A DNA stretch of 64,000 bases from Stutzerimonas xanthomarina DSM 18231 (GCF_900129835.1 NZ_FQXA01000008.1:116598-180597); one strand, 5' to 3'. Positions 48,752 through 58,130 are shown, counted from the first letter of the stretch. The notes: generated from the sequence alone by a model not told the origin. Translations and numbers: made by a program.

Positions 48752-49030
48752 ATGGCCCGCATCATCGTCGAGCGCAACCACAGCCTTGGCCGGGACGCCG
48801 CGCGTGAGAAGGCGGAGCAGCTGGCGGCGAAGCTGGAGCGTGATTTCGGCGTGCGCTGCGAGTGGAAGGGTGACGTACTGGAAGTACGCCGCAGCGGCGC
48901 GGACGGGCGTATCGAGGTGGAGGAAGACCGGGTCCGTGTGTTGCTCAATCTCGGCCTGCTGATGTCGGCCATGGGCGCCAGCGTTCAGGCGCAGATCGAG
49001 CGCGCCTTGGACAAGGCGCTGGCAGCCTGA
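48752..49030 (+). CDS. Polyhydroxyalkanoic acid system family protein
   Basis: A 92-residue protein (MARIIVERNHSLGRDAAREKAEQLAAKLERDFGVRCEWKGDVLEVRRSG ... GLLMSAMGASVQAQIERAL), of the PHA-granule-associated family found next to pha genes. CAGGAG precedes the ATG 48752. In PAO1 the pha cluster lies beside this gene by memory; here no phaC, phaZ, phaD, phaF or phaI gene follows. It is divergent from ubiE. Confidence 0.85.
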   Translation: MARIIVERNHSLGRDAAREKAEQLAAKLERDFGVRCEWKGDVLEVRRSGADGRIEVEEDRVRVLLNLGLLMSAMGASVQAQIERALDKALAA

Positions 49031-49041
49031 CGCTGGCTCGG

Positions 49042-49129
49042 TCGTAAGGGTGGATGTCGTTTTTTACATCCGCCGTGTTGCCTGCCGGTGGGACGATGAA
49101 TCGCGATTCACCCTACCAGCGTCTTACGA
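49042..49129. repeat. Composite palindromic intergenic repeat
   Basis: TCGTAAG/CTTACGA outer arms (49042-49048 and 49123-49129) enclose a GGATGT/ACATCC hairpin and a perfect TGAATCGCGATTCA palindrome (49097-49110), with GGGTGG/CACCC sequence inside. It resembles the elements at 8420 and 13889, and fills the gap where PAO1 carries pha genes. Confidence 0.6.
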
Positions 49130-49136
49130 TTCGCCT

Positions 49137-49511
49137 TTAAAGCATCATCTTCACTGGCGAGATATCCGGGTCTCGAGACTTCCCCGCGGTAGCCAGCGCA
49201 TTGAGGTAATCGGCCCACAGCTGTTGATGGTCGACGGCCAGATGATGCAGGTAATCCCAGGTATACAGGCCGCTGTCGTGGCCGTCGCTGAAGATCAACT
49301 TCAGCGCGTATTGCCCGGCTGGCTCGATGCCTTCGAGCGCAACGTTGATCTTGCCGGTCTGCAGGATCGGATTGCCATGTCCCTGCACTTCGGCGGAAGG
49401 GGAGTGCACGCGCAGAAATTCGGCGGTTAGCACGTAGCGCTGCTCCGAACCGTACTCCAGCTCCAGCGTTTTCGATGCCTTGCGAAGCTTGATCGCGGTG
49501 GGGATACGCAT
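49137..49511 (-). CDS. DUF971 family protein
   Basis: A 124-residue protein (AIKLRKASKTLELEYGSEQRYVLTAEFLRVHSPSAEV, LKLIFSDGHDSGLYTWDYLHHL) with the DUF971 fold, related to the N-terminal part of gamma-butyrobetaine dioxygenases. Found next to hslUV in many proteobacteria; function unknown. Confidence 0.88.
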   Translation of the reverse strand: MRIPTAIKLRKASKTLELEYGSEQRYVLTAEFLRVHSPSAEVQGHGNPILQTGKINVALEGIEPAGQYALKLIFSDGHDSGLYTWDYLHHLAVDHQQLWADYLNALATAGKSRDPDISPVKMML

Positions 49512-49589
49512 GGGCCTGCTCCGTTGAAATTTGAAGCCTGAAGCCAGCGCTTCTACTTCCAGCGACAGGCTTTCAGCTTCCAGCTGCTT

Positions 49590-50936
49590 TTAAAGAATGT
49601 AGCGCGATAGATCTTCGTCTTCGGCCAGTTCTCCGAGGTGGCTGTTGACGTAAGCGGTATCGATGCGAATCGGCTCACCGTTCTGCTGTCCGGCCAGATC
49701 GCCAGCGCTGAACGAGACCTCTTCCAACAGCCGCTCGAGCAGCGTGTGCAAGCGTCGAGCGCCAATGTTCTCGGTCTTCTCGTTGACCTGCCAGGCGATT
49801 TCCGCCAAACGCTTGATCCCGTCGGCGGCGAATTCGATCTCTAGTCCTTCGGTTTTCAGCAACTCGCGGTACTGTTCGGTCAGCGAGGCGTGCGGTTCGG
49901 TGAGGATGCGCTCGAAGTCTTCCGGCGACAGCGCCTTGAGCTCGACGCGGATCGGAAGGCGACCCTGGAGTTCCGGTACCAGGTCGCTGGGCTTGGACAG
50001 GTGGAACGCGCCCGAGGCGATGAACAGGATATGGTCAGTCTTGACCATGCCCAGCTTGGTGTTGACCGTGCTGCCTTCGATCAGTGGCAGCAGATCGCGC
50101 TGCACGCCCTCGCGGGACACATCGGCGCCGCTGGTATTGCCGCGCTTGGCGACCTTGTCGATCTCATCGATGAAGACGATGCCGTGTTGCTCCACCGCTT
50201 CCAAGGCACGGGCTTTGAGCTCTTCCTCATTGACCAGGCGCGCGGCCTCTTCATCGCGGACCAGCTTGAGCGCGTCCTTGATCTTCAGCTTGCGGCTCTT
50301 CTTCTTTCCTTTGCCCATATTGGAGAACAGGTTCTGCAGCTGATTGGTCATCTCCTCCATGCCCGGCGGAGCCATGATTTCGACGCCAGCCGGGCTCTCG
50401 GCTACTTCGATATCGATTTCCTTGTCGTCCAGCTGGCCTTCGCGCAAACGCTTGCGGAATAGCTGGCGCGTATTGGAGTCGGCGCTCTGCGTGGGTTGTT
50501 CATCGTTGAAGCCAGCCGGCCGGGCCTGCGGCAGCAGCGCGTCGAGGATGCGTTCTTCAGCCGCATCCTCAGCGCGATGGCGCATCTTCACCACTTCCTG
50601 CTCGCGCAGCATCTTCAATGCGGCATCGGCTAGATCACGAATGATCGACTCGACATCACGACCGACATAACCAACCTCGGTGAATTTCGTCGCTTCAACC
50701 TTGATGAACGGCGCATTGGCCAGCTTGGCCAGGCGACGGGCGATTTCAGTCTTGCCGACGCCGGTCGGCCCGATCATCAGAATGTTCTTCGGCGTGACTT
50801 CCGGGCGCAGCTCAGCGGAAAGCTGCATGCGCCTCCAGCGGTTGCGCAGGGCGATGGCGACGGCGCGTTTGGCGTCGTCCTGGCCGATGATATGGCGGTT
50901 GAGTTCGTGGACGATCTCGCGGGGCGTCATGGACAT
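49590..50936 (-). CDS. hslU: ATP-dependent protease ATPase subunit HslU
   Basis: A 448-residue AAA+ unfoldase partner of Hsl[38 protein letters not shown], Walker [26 protein letters not shown] Walker B and the C-terminal EDLSRYIL needed for HslV activation are present. Start ATG 50936 has GGAG 9 nt upstream. It follows hslV after 28 bp. Confidence 0.97.
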   Translation of the reverse strand: MSMTPREIVHELNRHIIGQDDAKRAVAIALRNRWRRMQLSAELRPEVTPKNILMIGPTGVGKTEIARRLAKLANAPFIKVEATKFTEVGYVGRDVESIIRDLADAALKMLREQEVVKMRHRAEDAAEERILDALLPQARPAGFNDEQPTQSADSNTRQLFRKRLREGQLDDKEIDIEVAESPAGVEIMAPPGMEEMTNQLQNLFSNMGKGKKKSRKLKIKDALKLVRDEEAARLVNEEELKARALEAVEQHGIVFIDEIDKVAKRGNTSGADVSREGVQRDLLPLIEGSTVNTKLGMVKTDHILFIASGAFHLSKPSDLVPELQGRLPIRVELKALSPEDFERILTEPHASLTEQYRELLKTEGLEIEFAADGIKRLAEIAWQVNEKTENIGARRLHTLLERLLEEVSFSAGDLAGQQNGEPIRIDTAYVNSHLGELAEDEDLSRYIL

Positions 50937-50964
50937 GGTGCGGTACTCCGGGACTCGAGGGCGG

Positions 50965-51501
50965 TTAGACCGCGCTGTCGAGCTCCTCGATGGTCAAGTT
51001 CTGATTGGTGAAGACGCAGATGGTGCCGGCGATGTTCAGCGCGGTTTCGGTGATGTCCTGCGCGGACATGCTCTCGTCGCCTTTTTGCATCAATGCCATG
51101 GCGGCGGCCTGGGCGAAACCGCCGCCGGAGCCCATAGCGATCAGGTCGTTTTCCGGCTGAACCACGTCTCCGTTACCGGTGATGATCAGCGAAGCGTCCT
51201 TGTTGGCAACCGCGAGCATGGCTTCCAGGCGGCTCAGCGAACGGTCGGTCCGCCAGTCTTTGGCCAGCTCGACGGCAGCGCGCACGAGGTGACCTTGGTG
51301 TTTTTCCAGCTGGCCCTCGAAGCGCTCGAACAGGGTGAAGGCGTCGGCGGTGGCACCCGCGAAACCGGCCAGGACCTGGCCGTGATACAGGCGCCGGACC
51401 TTCTTGGCGTTGCCTTTCATGACGGTGTTGCCGAGGGAAACCTGGCCGTCGCCGCCCATGACGACTTTGCCGTTGCGGCGCACTGAAACGATGGTGGTCA
51501 A
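50965..51501 (-). CDS. hslV: ATP-dependent protease subunit HslV
   Basis: A 178-residue threonine peptidase. Translation begins at TTG 51499-51501, so the processed protein starts [28 protein letters not shown] with the catalytic N-terminal Thr. A GGAG lies about 8 nt upstream. The open frame extends 23 codons further, but the TTG is the only start that gives the family N-terminus. Confidence 0.97.
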   Translation of the reverse strand: MTTIVSVRRNGKVVMGGDGQVSLGNTVMKGNAKKVRRLYHGQVLAGFAGATADAFTLFERFEGQLEKHQGHLVRAAVELAKDWRTDRSLSRLEAMLAVANKDASLIITGNGDVVQPENDLIAMGSGGGFAQAAAMALMQKGDESMSAQDITETALNIAGTICVFTNQNLTIEELDSAV

Positions 51502-51547
51502 AGGAAAATCTCCACGCAGCGGGGCGATGAATGCCCGAATGCGGTTG

Positions 51548-51576
51548 ATATGGGGGACGCTGCCACGCATTTCAAC
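51548..51576 (-). promoter_or_regulatory. Sigma-32-type heat-shock promoter of hslVU
   Basis: On the minus strand, GTTGAAA (51570-51576) and CCCCATAT (51548-51555) are separated by 14 bp. This agrees closely with the RpoH consensus CTTGAAA and CCCCATNT. It predicts a start near 51540, about 40 nt before hslV. hslVU is heat-induced in E. coli. Confidence 0.8.
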
Positions 51577-51752
51577 CGGCGTTCGGGATTCGCGTCCCCC
51601 GATGCGCTGTCCTGCCTATCGGCGCGGATCAGGGGGTGAGATTGTCAGGCGGCACCTTACCAGCCGCTGGGGTCGGCCCTATGGCGCGGGGGCTCGCAGG
51701 GCGATGAGCTATGAGGCACAGCAGCATGCGCGCTAAAGATGCGCGGAGCCGC

Positions 51753-52214
51753 CTATTGCATCGCGAAATCCAGCTGCCGCCAGGCCTCGTAAACGGCGAC
51801 GGCAACGGTGTTGGACAGGTTCAGGCTGCGGCTGTCTGGGCGCATCGGCAGGCGCAGGCGCTGCTCGCTCGGCAATGCATCGCGGATCTCTGGCGGTAGG
51901 CCGCGGCTCTCGGGTCCGAACAGGAAGGCATCGCCGCGCTGGAACTGAACCTGATGAAACGGCTGCGAACCCTTGGTGGTGAAGGCGAACAGGCGAGGGT
52001 GGCCGAGGCTCTCGAGGCAGCTGTCGAGATCGGCGTGTCGCTTGAGCGGCGCGTACTCGTGATAATCCAGCCCGGCGCGGCGCAGCCGCTTGTCATCCAG
52101 CTCAAAGCCCAGCGGCTCGATCAGGTGCAGGCTGCAGCCGGCATTGGCGCAGAGCCTGATAATGTTGCCGGTATTCGGCGGAATCTCCGGTTGAAAAAGG
52201 ATTACATGGAACAT
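51753..52214 (-). CDS. trmL: tRNA (cytidine(34)-2'-O)-methyltransferase
   Basis: A 153-residue SPOUT enzyme modifying the wobble base of tRNA-Leu isoacceptors. [48 protein letters not shown] and [26 protein letters not shown] are typical. Its start codon shares a CATG with the divergent gene at 52213. Confidence 0.95.
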   Translation of the reverse strand: MFHVILFQPEIPPNTGNIIRLCANAGCSLHLIEPLGFELDDKRLRRAGLDYHEYAPLKRHADLDSCLESLGHPRLFAFTTKGSQPFHQVQFQRGDAFLFGPESRGLPPEIRDALPSEQRLRLPMRPDSRSLNLSNTVAVAVYEAWRQLDFAMQ

Positions 52215-52668
52215 GCGCGGCACCGACTCTGAAAACGACCGGCATTCTACTGCGGCAGGCGACCCTGCGGCAGGCGACCCGCTACGTCGCATTCGCCGGC
52301 GCTTTTTCGGCTCGCTGGTGTTACTCGGGCTGTTGTTCGGCTCGTTCCTTGGTCACATCTTTCGGCCGGAACCGGTGGAGTTGTTGCGCGTCGAGCCGAT
52401 AGCGAGTGGACTGCAGCTATGGTTCAACCGCGAGGCGGAGCTCTACAGTCAGGACGTCGATGGCGCTGTCGGGATGCTCTTTCAGTCCACGGGCAGTGCC
52501 GATGCCGGGCGTGTTGAAATCGAGGGCACCAGTGCGGCTTGGCGTGTGCAGGCGACAGAGAAGGGGTTGCTGCTGCATTTCGTGGCGACCCGACCGCTTG
52601 TAGCCAGCTGGTCGGGGAAGAAGATCGATGGCGAGTGGCGCTTGCTGGTCAAGGTCAGGTCGCGTTGA
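52213..52668 (+). CDS. Hypothetical membrane-anchored protein
   Basis: A 151-residue protein beginning at ATG 52213, with one TM helix at about residues 30-48 ([20 protein letters not shown]) and a mainly beta C-terminal part. AAAAAGGA lies 11 nt upstream. A tandem 15-bp duplication (52251-52265, 52266-52280) repeats five residues in the N-terminus. It matches, by position, an uncharacterised Pseudomonas gene between trmL and ntrC. No function is proposed. Confidence 0.72.
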   Translation: MRGTDSENDRHSTAAGDPAAGDPLRRIRRRFFGSLVLLGLLFGSFLGHIFRPEPVELLRVEPIASGLQLWFNREAELYSQDVDGAVGMLFQSTGSADAGRVEIEGTSAAWRVQATEKGLLLHFVATRPLVASWSGKKIDGEWRLLVKVRSR

Positions 52669-52697
52669 AGCGAGCCGGTTTGACCGCGGTTGCCGGG

Positions 52698-54134
52698 TCA
52701 GCCTTCGTCTCCCTCGTCCTCGTCCGCGCTGTCTCCGCCCATGCCCAGTTCCTTGATTTTGCGCGTCAAGGTATTCCGCCCCCAGCCTAGCAACAGGGCC
52801 GCATCGCGGCGCCGCCCGGCGGTGTGTTTGAGCGCGGTTTCGATCATGATGCGCTCGAATTCCGGCACGGCCTCGTCGAGCAGGTTCGACTGGCCCCGAG
52901 TCAGCGCCAGGTCGGCCCAATGGCGCAGCGCCTGCTCCCAATTGTTCGACGGCATGGCATCGGCCGGTTGATTGAGCAGCTCCGGTGGCAGGTCATCGAC
53001 ATGCACCTCGCGCCCGGACGCCATTACCGTGATCCAGCGGCATGTGTTCTCAAGCTGCCGAACGTTGCCTGGCCACGGCAGGTTCTGCAGGTATTCCTCG
53101 GTTTCAGGCTTGAGCAGCTTGGTCTCGACTGCCAATTCGGTAGCGGCACTGGCGAGAAAATGCGCGGCCAGCGTCGGGATGTCTTCGCGGCGGTCGGACA
53201 GGCGGGGGATGTGGATGCGAATGACGTTCAGCCGATGGAACAGGTCCTCGCGAAACTTGCCGGCCTGTACCAGGGTTTCAAGGTCCTGGTGGGTGGCAGC
53301 AACGATGCGCACGTCGACCTTGACCGGTATGTGACCGCCGACCCGATAGAACTCGCCGTCAGCCAGTACGCGCAGGAGGCGGGTCTGGGTGTCGGCGGGC
53401 ATGTCGCCGATTTCGTCGAGAAACAGGGTGCCGCCATCGGCCTGCTCGAAGCGGCCGCGACGCTGATTGGCGGCGCCGGTGAAGGCGCCTTTCTCGTGAC
53501 CGAACAGCTCCGACTCCATCAGGTCCTTGGGGATCGCGGCCATATTCAGCGCTATGAAGGGCGATGCCGAACGCGGGCTGTGGCGGTGCAGGGCGTGGGC
53601 GACCAGTTCTTTGCCGGTGCCGGACTCGCCATTGATCAAGACCGTGATGTTGGAGTGGGAAAGGCGACCAATGGCGCGGAATACCTCCTGCATCGCCGGT
53701 GCCTCGCCGATGATTTCCGTCGTGTGGCGCTGGTCGGCTGGCGGCTTGAGGCCTTGCTGCTCTTTCGCATGCTGATTCGCGCGCTTGACCAGGGACACTG
53801 CTTCATCGACGTCGAATGGCTTGGGCAGGTACTCGAAGGCGCCGCCCTGATACGAGGCAACGGCGCTGTCCAGGTCTGAATGCGCGGTCATGATGATCAC
53901 CGGCAGGCGCGGGTAGAGATCGCGGATCTGCGCGAGCATGTCGAGGCCGCTGATGCCGGGCATGCGGATGTCAGAAATGATCACGTCCGGCTGTTGCCGC
54001 GCGAGCTTCGCCAGTACGCCATCGGCGCTGTCGAAACTCTCCGTGGTCATGCCCGCCTGTTGCAGCGCTTTCTCCAAAACCCAGCGGATGGAGCGGTCAT
54101 CGTCAACAATCCAGACAGTTTCGCTGCGACTCAT
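52698..54134 (-). CDS. ntrC: Nitrogen regulation response regulator NtrC
   Basis: A 478-residue enhancer-binding protein. Receiver domain with phospho-Asp55 (IISDIRMPG), an AAA+ sigma-54 activation domain with GESGTGKELVA, the sigma-54 contact loop EKGAFTGA, GGTLFLDEIGD, and a C-terminal Fis-type HTH (GRRRDAALLLGWGRNTLTRKIKEL). Start ATG 54134 overlaps ntrB by ATGA. It activates glnA and other nitrogen genes with RpoN. Confidence 0.97.
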   Translation of the reverse strand: MSRSETVWIVDDDRSIRWVLEKALQQAGMTTESFDSADGVLAKLARQQPDVIISDIRMPGISGLDMLAQIRDLYPRLPVIIMTAHSDLDSAVASYQGGAFEYLPKPFDVDEAVSLVKRANQHAKEQQGLKPPADQRHTTEIIGEAPAMQEVFRAIGRLSHSNITVLINGESGTGKELVAHALHRHSPRSASPFIALNMAAIPKDLMESELFGHEKGAFTGAANQRRGRFEQADGGTLFLDEIGDMPADTQTRLLRVLADGEFYRVGGHIPVKVDVRIVAATHQDLETLVQAGKFREDLFHRLNVIRIHIPRLSDRREDIPTLAAHFLASAATELAVETKLLKPETEEYLQNLPWPGNVRQLENTCRWITVMASGREVHVDDLPPELLNQPADAMPSNNWEQALRHWADLALTRGQSNLLDEAVPEFERIMIETALKHTAGRRRDAALLLGWGRNTLTRKIKELGMGGDSADEDEGDEG

Positions 54135-55213
54135 GCGGTTGGTGCTCCTTGTTCCAGCGGTAGGAAGATCGAGAACGCGGTATGCCCGGGATGGCTTTCG
54201 CATTCGATCAGGCCCTGGTGCTGGCTGATGATGTTCTGGGTGATGGCCAAGCCGAGCCCGGTGCCGTCAGGACGGCCGCTGACCATCGGGTAGAAGAGGG
54301 TGTTCTGTAGTCCGGCGGGGATGCCCGGACCGTTGTCGATGATCTCGATCCGCGCCACCAGGCGATGGCGAATGTGACCGATGGTGAATTGGCGCAGCGA
54401 GCGAGTGCGCAGCGTCAGGCGGCCGAGCCCCAGTTCGGATTGCCCGGCAAGCGCCTGCATGGCATTGCGCATGATGTTGAGCACGGCTTGAATCATCTGT
54501 TCGCGATCCATCAGGACTTCGGGAATGCTCGGGTCGTAGTCGCGCACCAAAATGAGGCTGCCCTGGCATTCGGCTTCGATCAGGCTGGCGACATGTTCGA
54601 GAACCTCGTGAATGTTGGTCATCGCCAGCAATGGCAGCTTGTTCGAACCGAGCATGCGGTCGACCAGATTTCGCAGACGATCAGCCTCCTCGATAATGAC
54701 TTCGGTGTAGTCCTTGAGGTGCTCTTCGGGTAGCTCGCGTGCCAGCAGCTGGGCGGCGCCGCGTATACCGCCGAGCGGATTCTTGATCTCATGGGCGAGG
54801 CCACGAACCAGCATCTTGGTGGTCTCCTGCTTGGACAGCTGCGCCTCTTCCTTGGTGATACGCAGCAGCCGGTCGCGTGGCAGCACTTCCAGCAGGAGCA
54901 TCGTCTCCTGCTTCGTCAGCACCGGCGTCACGGCGTAGTCCACGGTCAGCGATTGCCCGCTGGCGGAGGTCAATGTCGCTTCTCGCTTGGTGAATGGATG
55001 CGCTTCTTCGACAGCGAGGCGCAATGCAGCCAAGGCTTCGGAGGATTCAGTGAAGAGTTCGCTGATGAACTGGCCGTGGCTGCGCTGGCCGCTGACTGCC
55101 AGCAGCATCTCGGCAGCGGGGTTCATGTATTCCAGGCGCAACCTTGAGTTCAGCAGCAGGGTCGCGGTGGTGAGATTCTCGATCAGCAGGCGCTGTAGGG
55201 CTTCGTTGATCAT
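54131..55213 (-). CDS. ntrB: Nitrogen regulation sensor kinase NtrB
   Basis: A 360-residue soluble histidine kinase/phosphatase partner of NtrC. A PAS domain is N-terminal (about 10-120), the H-box is VRGLAHEIKNPLGGIRGAAQLL, and the ATPase boxes include NIMRNAMQAL (N box), IDNGPGIPAGLQ and GRPDGTGLGLAITQNIISQHQG. It is controlled by PII in other bacteria. A palindromic NtrC-type site and a possible sigma-54 promoter lie upstream. Confidence 0.97.
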   Translation of the reverse strand: MINEALQRLLIENLTTATLLLNSRLRLEYMNPAAEMLLAVSGQRSHGQFISELFTESSEALAALRLAVEEAHPFTKREATLTSASGQSLTVDYAVTPVLTKQETMLLLEVLPRDRLLRITKEEAQLSKQETTKMLVRGLAHEIKNPLGGIRGAAQLLARELPEEHLKDYTEVIIEEADRLRNLVDRMLGSNKLPLLAMTNIHEVLEHVASLIEAECQGSLILVRDYDPSIPEVLMDREQMIQAVLNIMRNAMQALAGQSELGLGRLTLRTRSLRQFTIGHIRHRLVARIEIIDNGPGIPAGLQNTLFYPMVSGRPDGTGLGLAITQNIISQHQGLIECESHPGHTAFSIFLPLEQGAPTA

Positions 55214-55245
55214 GACAGTCTGCGTCCGGGGTGTAAGGCAGCAAA

Positions 55246-55261
55246 TGCAAGAAGCAAACCA
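55246..55261 (-). promoter_or_regulatory. Possible sigma-54 promoter for ntrBC
   Basis: On the minus strand the sequence TGGTTTGCTTCTTGCA has GG and GC 10 bp apart (-24/-12 spacing) and a good -12 TTGCA; the -24 element is only TGGTT. It lies 33 bp before ntrB, and about 100 bp from the NtrC-type palindrome at 55354-55376. Modest match; inference. Confidence 0.4.
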
Positions 55262-55353
55262 ATGCGCACCATTTCGGGCACGGCGCCGTGAGCACTAGGG
55301 CTCCAGAGCGGGGCGTCGAACGAGAAGGGCGGCGCTAAATCAGATGGCTGAAT

Positions 55354-55376
55354 CTATGCACCATTCCGGTGCATAG
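55354..55376. promoter_or_regulatory. NtrC-type palindrome upstream of ntrBC
   Basis: CTATGCACC, ATTCC, GGTGCATAG: a 23-bp palindrome whose core TGCACC-N5-GGTGCA is the NtrC operator consensus. It lies between the downstream end of the DUF4124 gene and ntrB, so autoregulation of ntrBC is the likely role. Confidence 0.75.
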
Positions 55377-55381
55377 AATGA

Positions 55382-56014
55382 TCATAGAAAGGGCACGAAT
55401 GGAATGTCTTTCTTTTCCTTCGGCTTGTCTTTCAACGCGCACTCGGGGCGGACGCCGTAGTCGCCCTTCTTGCATGGGTTGACCATGCGGCGCTGCACAA
55501 GCGAGGTGCGCATCATGTGGAATACGCGGGGCGCGCTGGACTGCAGGCTCTCACCTTGACTGTCGATAACGTCGACCATCAGCTGATGGCTGCCTCGGTC
55601 GACGTTTTGCAGCATCACTACAGGGCTCTCGCCCGGCGCGCCTGCCGGGGCGCCATCGAGTAACACGCGATATTGGTGACCGGGATGCAGAGCGGGATTA
55701 CTGGTCACGCTGACTGTCAGCTCGCCGGCATTGTTGCGGATGGTGGCATCGGCAATGGGTTGCACGATATCGAGCAAGGTGTAGCCGGGCGTGGTTGGCT
55801 TGAGCACCTTAATCGCCTGCTTTGGTGGCGGTACGGGCTGGGCTGCCATGCTGTTGGCCGGTTTGGTCTCGACCGGCTCGGCTGCGTGGCCCGCGGGGCG
55901 ATCAGTAAAAACTCGATTACCCTCGGCGTCGATATAACTGTAGATCGCCGCGCCAGCGGGTAGCGTTAGCGTCAGCAACAGGCCGAACAGGCCAAGCCGC
56001 AAAGCGCGCCTCAT
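55382..56014 (-). CDS. DUF4124 domain-containing secreted protein (second of pair)
   Basis: A 210-residue protein with a signal peptide (LGLFGLLLTLTLPAGAA) followed by the DUF4124 unit IYSYIDAEGNRVFTDRPAG. The later region (QYRVLLDGAPAG, NVDRGSHQLMVDVIDSQGE) resembles an Ig-like/periplasmic domain. It starts with ATG 56014 overlapping the upstream gene's stop by 4 bp. Function unknown; such pairs flank ntrBC-glnA in Pseudomonas by memory. Confidence 0.8.
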   Translation of the reverse strand: MRRALRLGLFGLLLTLTLPAGAAIYSYIDAEGNRVFTDRPAGHAAEPVETKPANSMAAQPVPPPKQAIKVLKPTTPGYTLLDIVQPIADATIRNNAGELTVSVTSNPALHPGHQYRVLLDGAPAGAPGESPVVMLQNVDRGSHQLMVDVIDSQGESLQSSAPRVFHMMRTSLVQRRMVNPCKKGDYGVRPECALKDKPKEKKDIPFVPFL

Positions 56015-56538
56015 CGACGTGCCGGGCTTGAAGTGTGCACCCGCTGAACGGTGAATTGTTCCTCGGCCTGCTGCACGACCTGCCCGCCACTGAGCACCTG
56101 CACCTCGAGCAGGTGGGTTCCGCGATCCACGTTGGTCAGCTGCAGCGCAGTCGTGGTGCTGGGTTCTGCCTGGGGAACGCCGTCGAGCAGGAAGCGGATC
56201 TGGTGGCCCTGCTTTAGCGGCGGGTCGAGTTGGGCGTTGACCACAAAGGTGCCGCTGTTTGCGCGCAACGCCTGCTCATCCGGGATGCCACCGATCGCGA
56301 GAGTCCGATAGGGCTGCTGTTGTCCCTCGCTGCGTTGCTCGTTGGCAAGGGGTGGCGGGGCGTCAGGCGTCTTGATGTTCACGGTGTTGGCGGGTGGAAG
56401 ATCGACAGCGTTTGCCTCGACGCCCTCGGGAGGTTGATTAGTGAAGACAGTGTTGCCCTTGTCGTCGGTGTATTTGTAGATCTGCGCCATGGCGGGGGCG
56501 ATGACGATGAGCAGCAGGCCGAACAATGCAATGCGCAT
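56011..56538 (-). CDS. DUF4124 domain-containing secreted protein (first of pair)
   Basis: A 175-residue paralogue of the neighbouring gene: signal peptide (MRIALFGLLLIVIAPAMA), DUF4124 unit QIYKYTDDKGNTVFTNQPPEG, and the same downstream region (IRFLLDGVPQAEP, NVDRGTHLLEVQVLSGGQ). Overlap of 4 bp with its partner suggests coupled translation and a tandem duplication origin. The start is ATG 56538. Confidence 0.8.
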   Translation of the reverse strand: MRIALFGLLLIVIAPAMAQIYKYTDDKGNTVFTNQPPEGVEANAVDLPPANTVNIKTPDAPPPLANEQRSEGQQQPYRTLAIGGIPDEQALRANSGTFVVNAQLDPPLKQGHQIRFLLDGVPQAEPSTTTALQLTNVDRGTHLLEVQVLSGGQVVQQAEEQFTVQRVHTSSPARR

Positions 56539-56680
56539 AGGAAGCTCCGCGTTAGGGATGACTGGAAGCCTTGCACCGCTCCGGCAGCTAGGCAAGTGCA
56601 ACCGTTGCGATTTGCGATCGACGCCACTCCGGCCGCTTGCCGTAACGAGGGGGCTGCTGGCTAGTGACATCGCAGAAACG

Positions 56681-56706
56681 AAAAAGCCTCCCGAAGGAGG
56701 CCTTTT
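56681..56706. terminator. Bidirectional terminator at the end of glnA
   Basis: A 6-bp GCCTCC/GGAGGC stem with a CGAA loop is flanked by AAAAA on the left and CTTTT on the right. On the minus strand it terminates glnA, whose stop is 17 bp upstream. Confidence 0.85.
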
Positions 56707-56723
56707 CTGTCACGCGGACTGGC

Positions 56724-58130
56724 TTAGACGCTGTAGTACAGGTCGTATTCCAGCGGATGCACGAAGGTGCGGACCTTGATTTCTTCCTCGCTCTTCAGCT
56801 CGAGGTAGGCATCGATGAAGTCATCGCTGAACACGCCGCCCTTGGTCAGGAACGCGCGGCCCTTGTCCAGCTCTTCCAGGGCTTCCTTCAGGCTGCCGCA
56901 CACCTGCGGAATCAGCTTGCCTTCTTCCGGCGGCAGGTCGTACAGGTTCTTGTCGGCCGCATCGCCAGGGTGAATCTTGTTCTGGATGCCGTCCAGGCCA
57001 GCCATCAGCAGTGCGGCGAAGCACAGGTATGGGTTGGCGGCAGGGTCCGGAAAGCGCGCCTCGATACGGCGGGCTTTCGGGCTCGACACGTACGGAATAC
57101 GGATGGAGGCAGAACGGTTACGCGCCGAATAGGCCAGCATCACCGGTGCTTCGAAGCCGGGAACCAAGCGTTTGTAGGAGTTGGTCGACGGGTTGGTGAA
57201 GCCGTTCAACGCCTTGCCGTGCTTGATGATGCCGCCGATGAAGTACAGCGCCGTGTCGGACAGGCCGGCATAGCCTTCGCCAGAGAAGGTGTTCTTGCCA
57301 TCCTTGGAGATGGACATGTGCACGTGCATGCCTGAGCCGTTGTCGCCATACAGCGGCTTCGGCATGAAGGTCGCGGTCTTGCCATAGGCATCCGCCACGT
57401 TATGCACGCAGTACTTCAGGGTTTGAACTTCGTCGGCCTTGTTGACCAGCGTGTTGAACTTGACGCCGATTTCGTTCTGGCCGGCAGTGGCCACTTCGTG
57501 GTGGTGCACTTCGATGACCAGACCCATTTCTTCCATGGCGTTGCACATGGCGGTACGGATTTCATGGTCGTGGTCGCACGGCGGAACCGGGAAGTAGCCG
57601 CCCTTGACACCTGGACGATGGCCCTTGTTGCCGCCTTCAACGTCCTGGTCGGTCATCCAGGAGCCTTGCTCGGAGTAGATCTTGAACATCGAGCCGGAAA
57701 TGTCGGACTTGAACTTCACTTCGTCGAAGATGAAGAACTCGGGCTCCGGGCCGACGAATACCGTGTCGCCAATGCCGGTGGACTTGAGGAATTCCTCGGC
57801 GCGCTTGGCAATCGAGCGCGGGTCACGGTCGTAACCCTGCATGGTGCTCGGCTCGACGATATCGCAGACCAGAATCAGGGTCGGCTCTTCGGTGAACGGG
57901 TCCAGCACGGCGGTTTCATCAACCGGCATCAGGATCATGTCGGAGGCTTCGATGCCCTTCCAGCCATGGATGGAAGAGCCGTCGAACATCTTGCCATGCT
58001 CAAAGAAATCTTCGTCGTGAGCATCACGAGCCGGGATAGTGACGTGGTGCTGCTTGCCTTTGGTATCAGTGAAGCGCAGATCAATCCACTTCACATCGTA
58101 ATCTTTGATCAGTTGAAGCGACTTCGACAT
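56724..58130 (-). CDS. glnA: Glutamine synthetase type I
   Basis: A 468-residue GSI-beta enzyme that assimilates ammonia. [43 protein letters not shown], the [12 protein letters not shown] metal-site block, the [19 protein letters not shown]-site block and Tyr397 of NLYDLPPEE (the adenylylation tyrosine) are all visible. Length and start match GlnA; GGAG is close upstream. Expressed from an NtrC/sigma-54 promoter upstream. Confidence 0.98.
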   Translation of the reverse strand: MSKSLQLIKDYDVKWIDLRFTDTKGKQHHVTIPARDAHDEDFFEHGKMFDGSSIHGWKGIEASDMILMPVDETAVLDPFTEEPTLILVCDIVEPSTMQGYDRDPRSIAKRAEEFLKSTGIGDTVFVGPEPEFFIFDEVKFKSDISGSMFKIYSEQGSWMTDQDVEGGNKGHRPGVKGGYFPVPPCDHDHEIRTAMCNAMEEMGLVIEVHHHEVATAGQNEIGVKFNTLVNKADEVQTLKYCVHNVADAYGKTATFMPKPLYGDNGSGMHVHMSISKDGKNTFSGEGYAGLSDTALYFIGGIIKHGKALNGFTNPSTNSYKRLVPGFEAPVMLAYSARNRSASIRIPYVSSPKARRIEARFPDPAANPYLCFAALLMAGLDGIQNKIHPGDAADKNLYDLPPEEGKLIPQVCGSLKEALEELDKGRAFLTKGGVFSDDFIDAYLELKSEEEIKVRTFVHPLEYDLYYSV

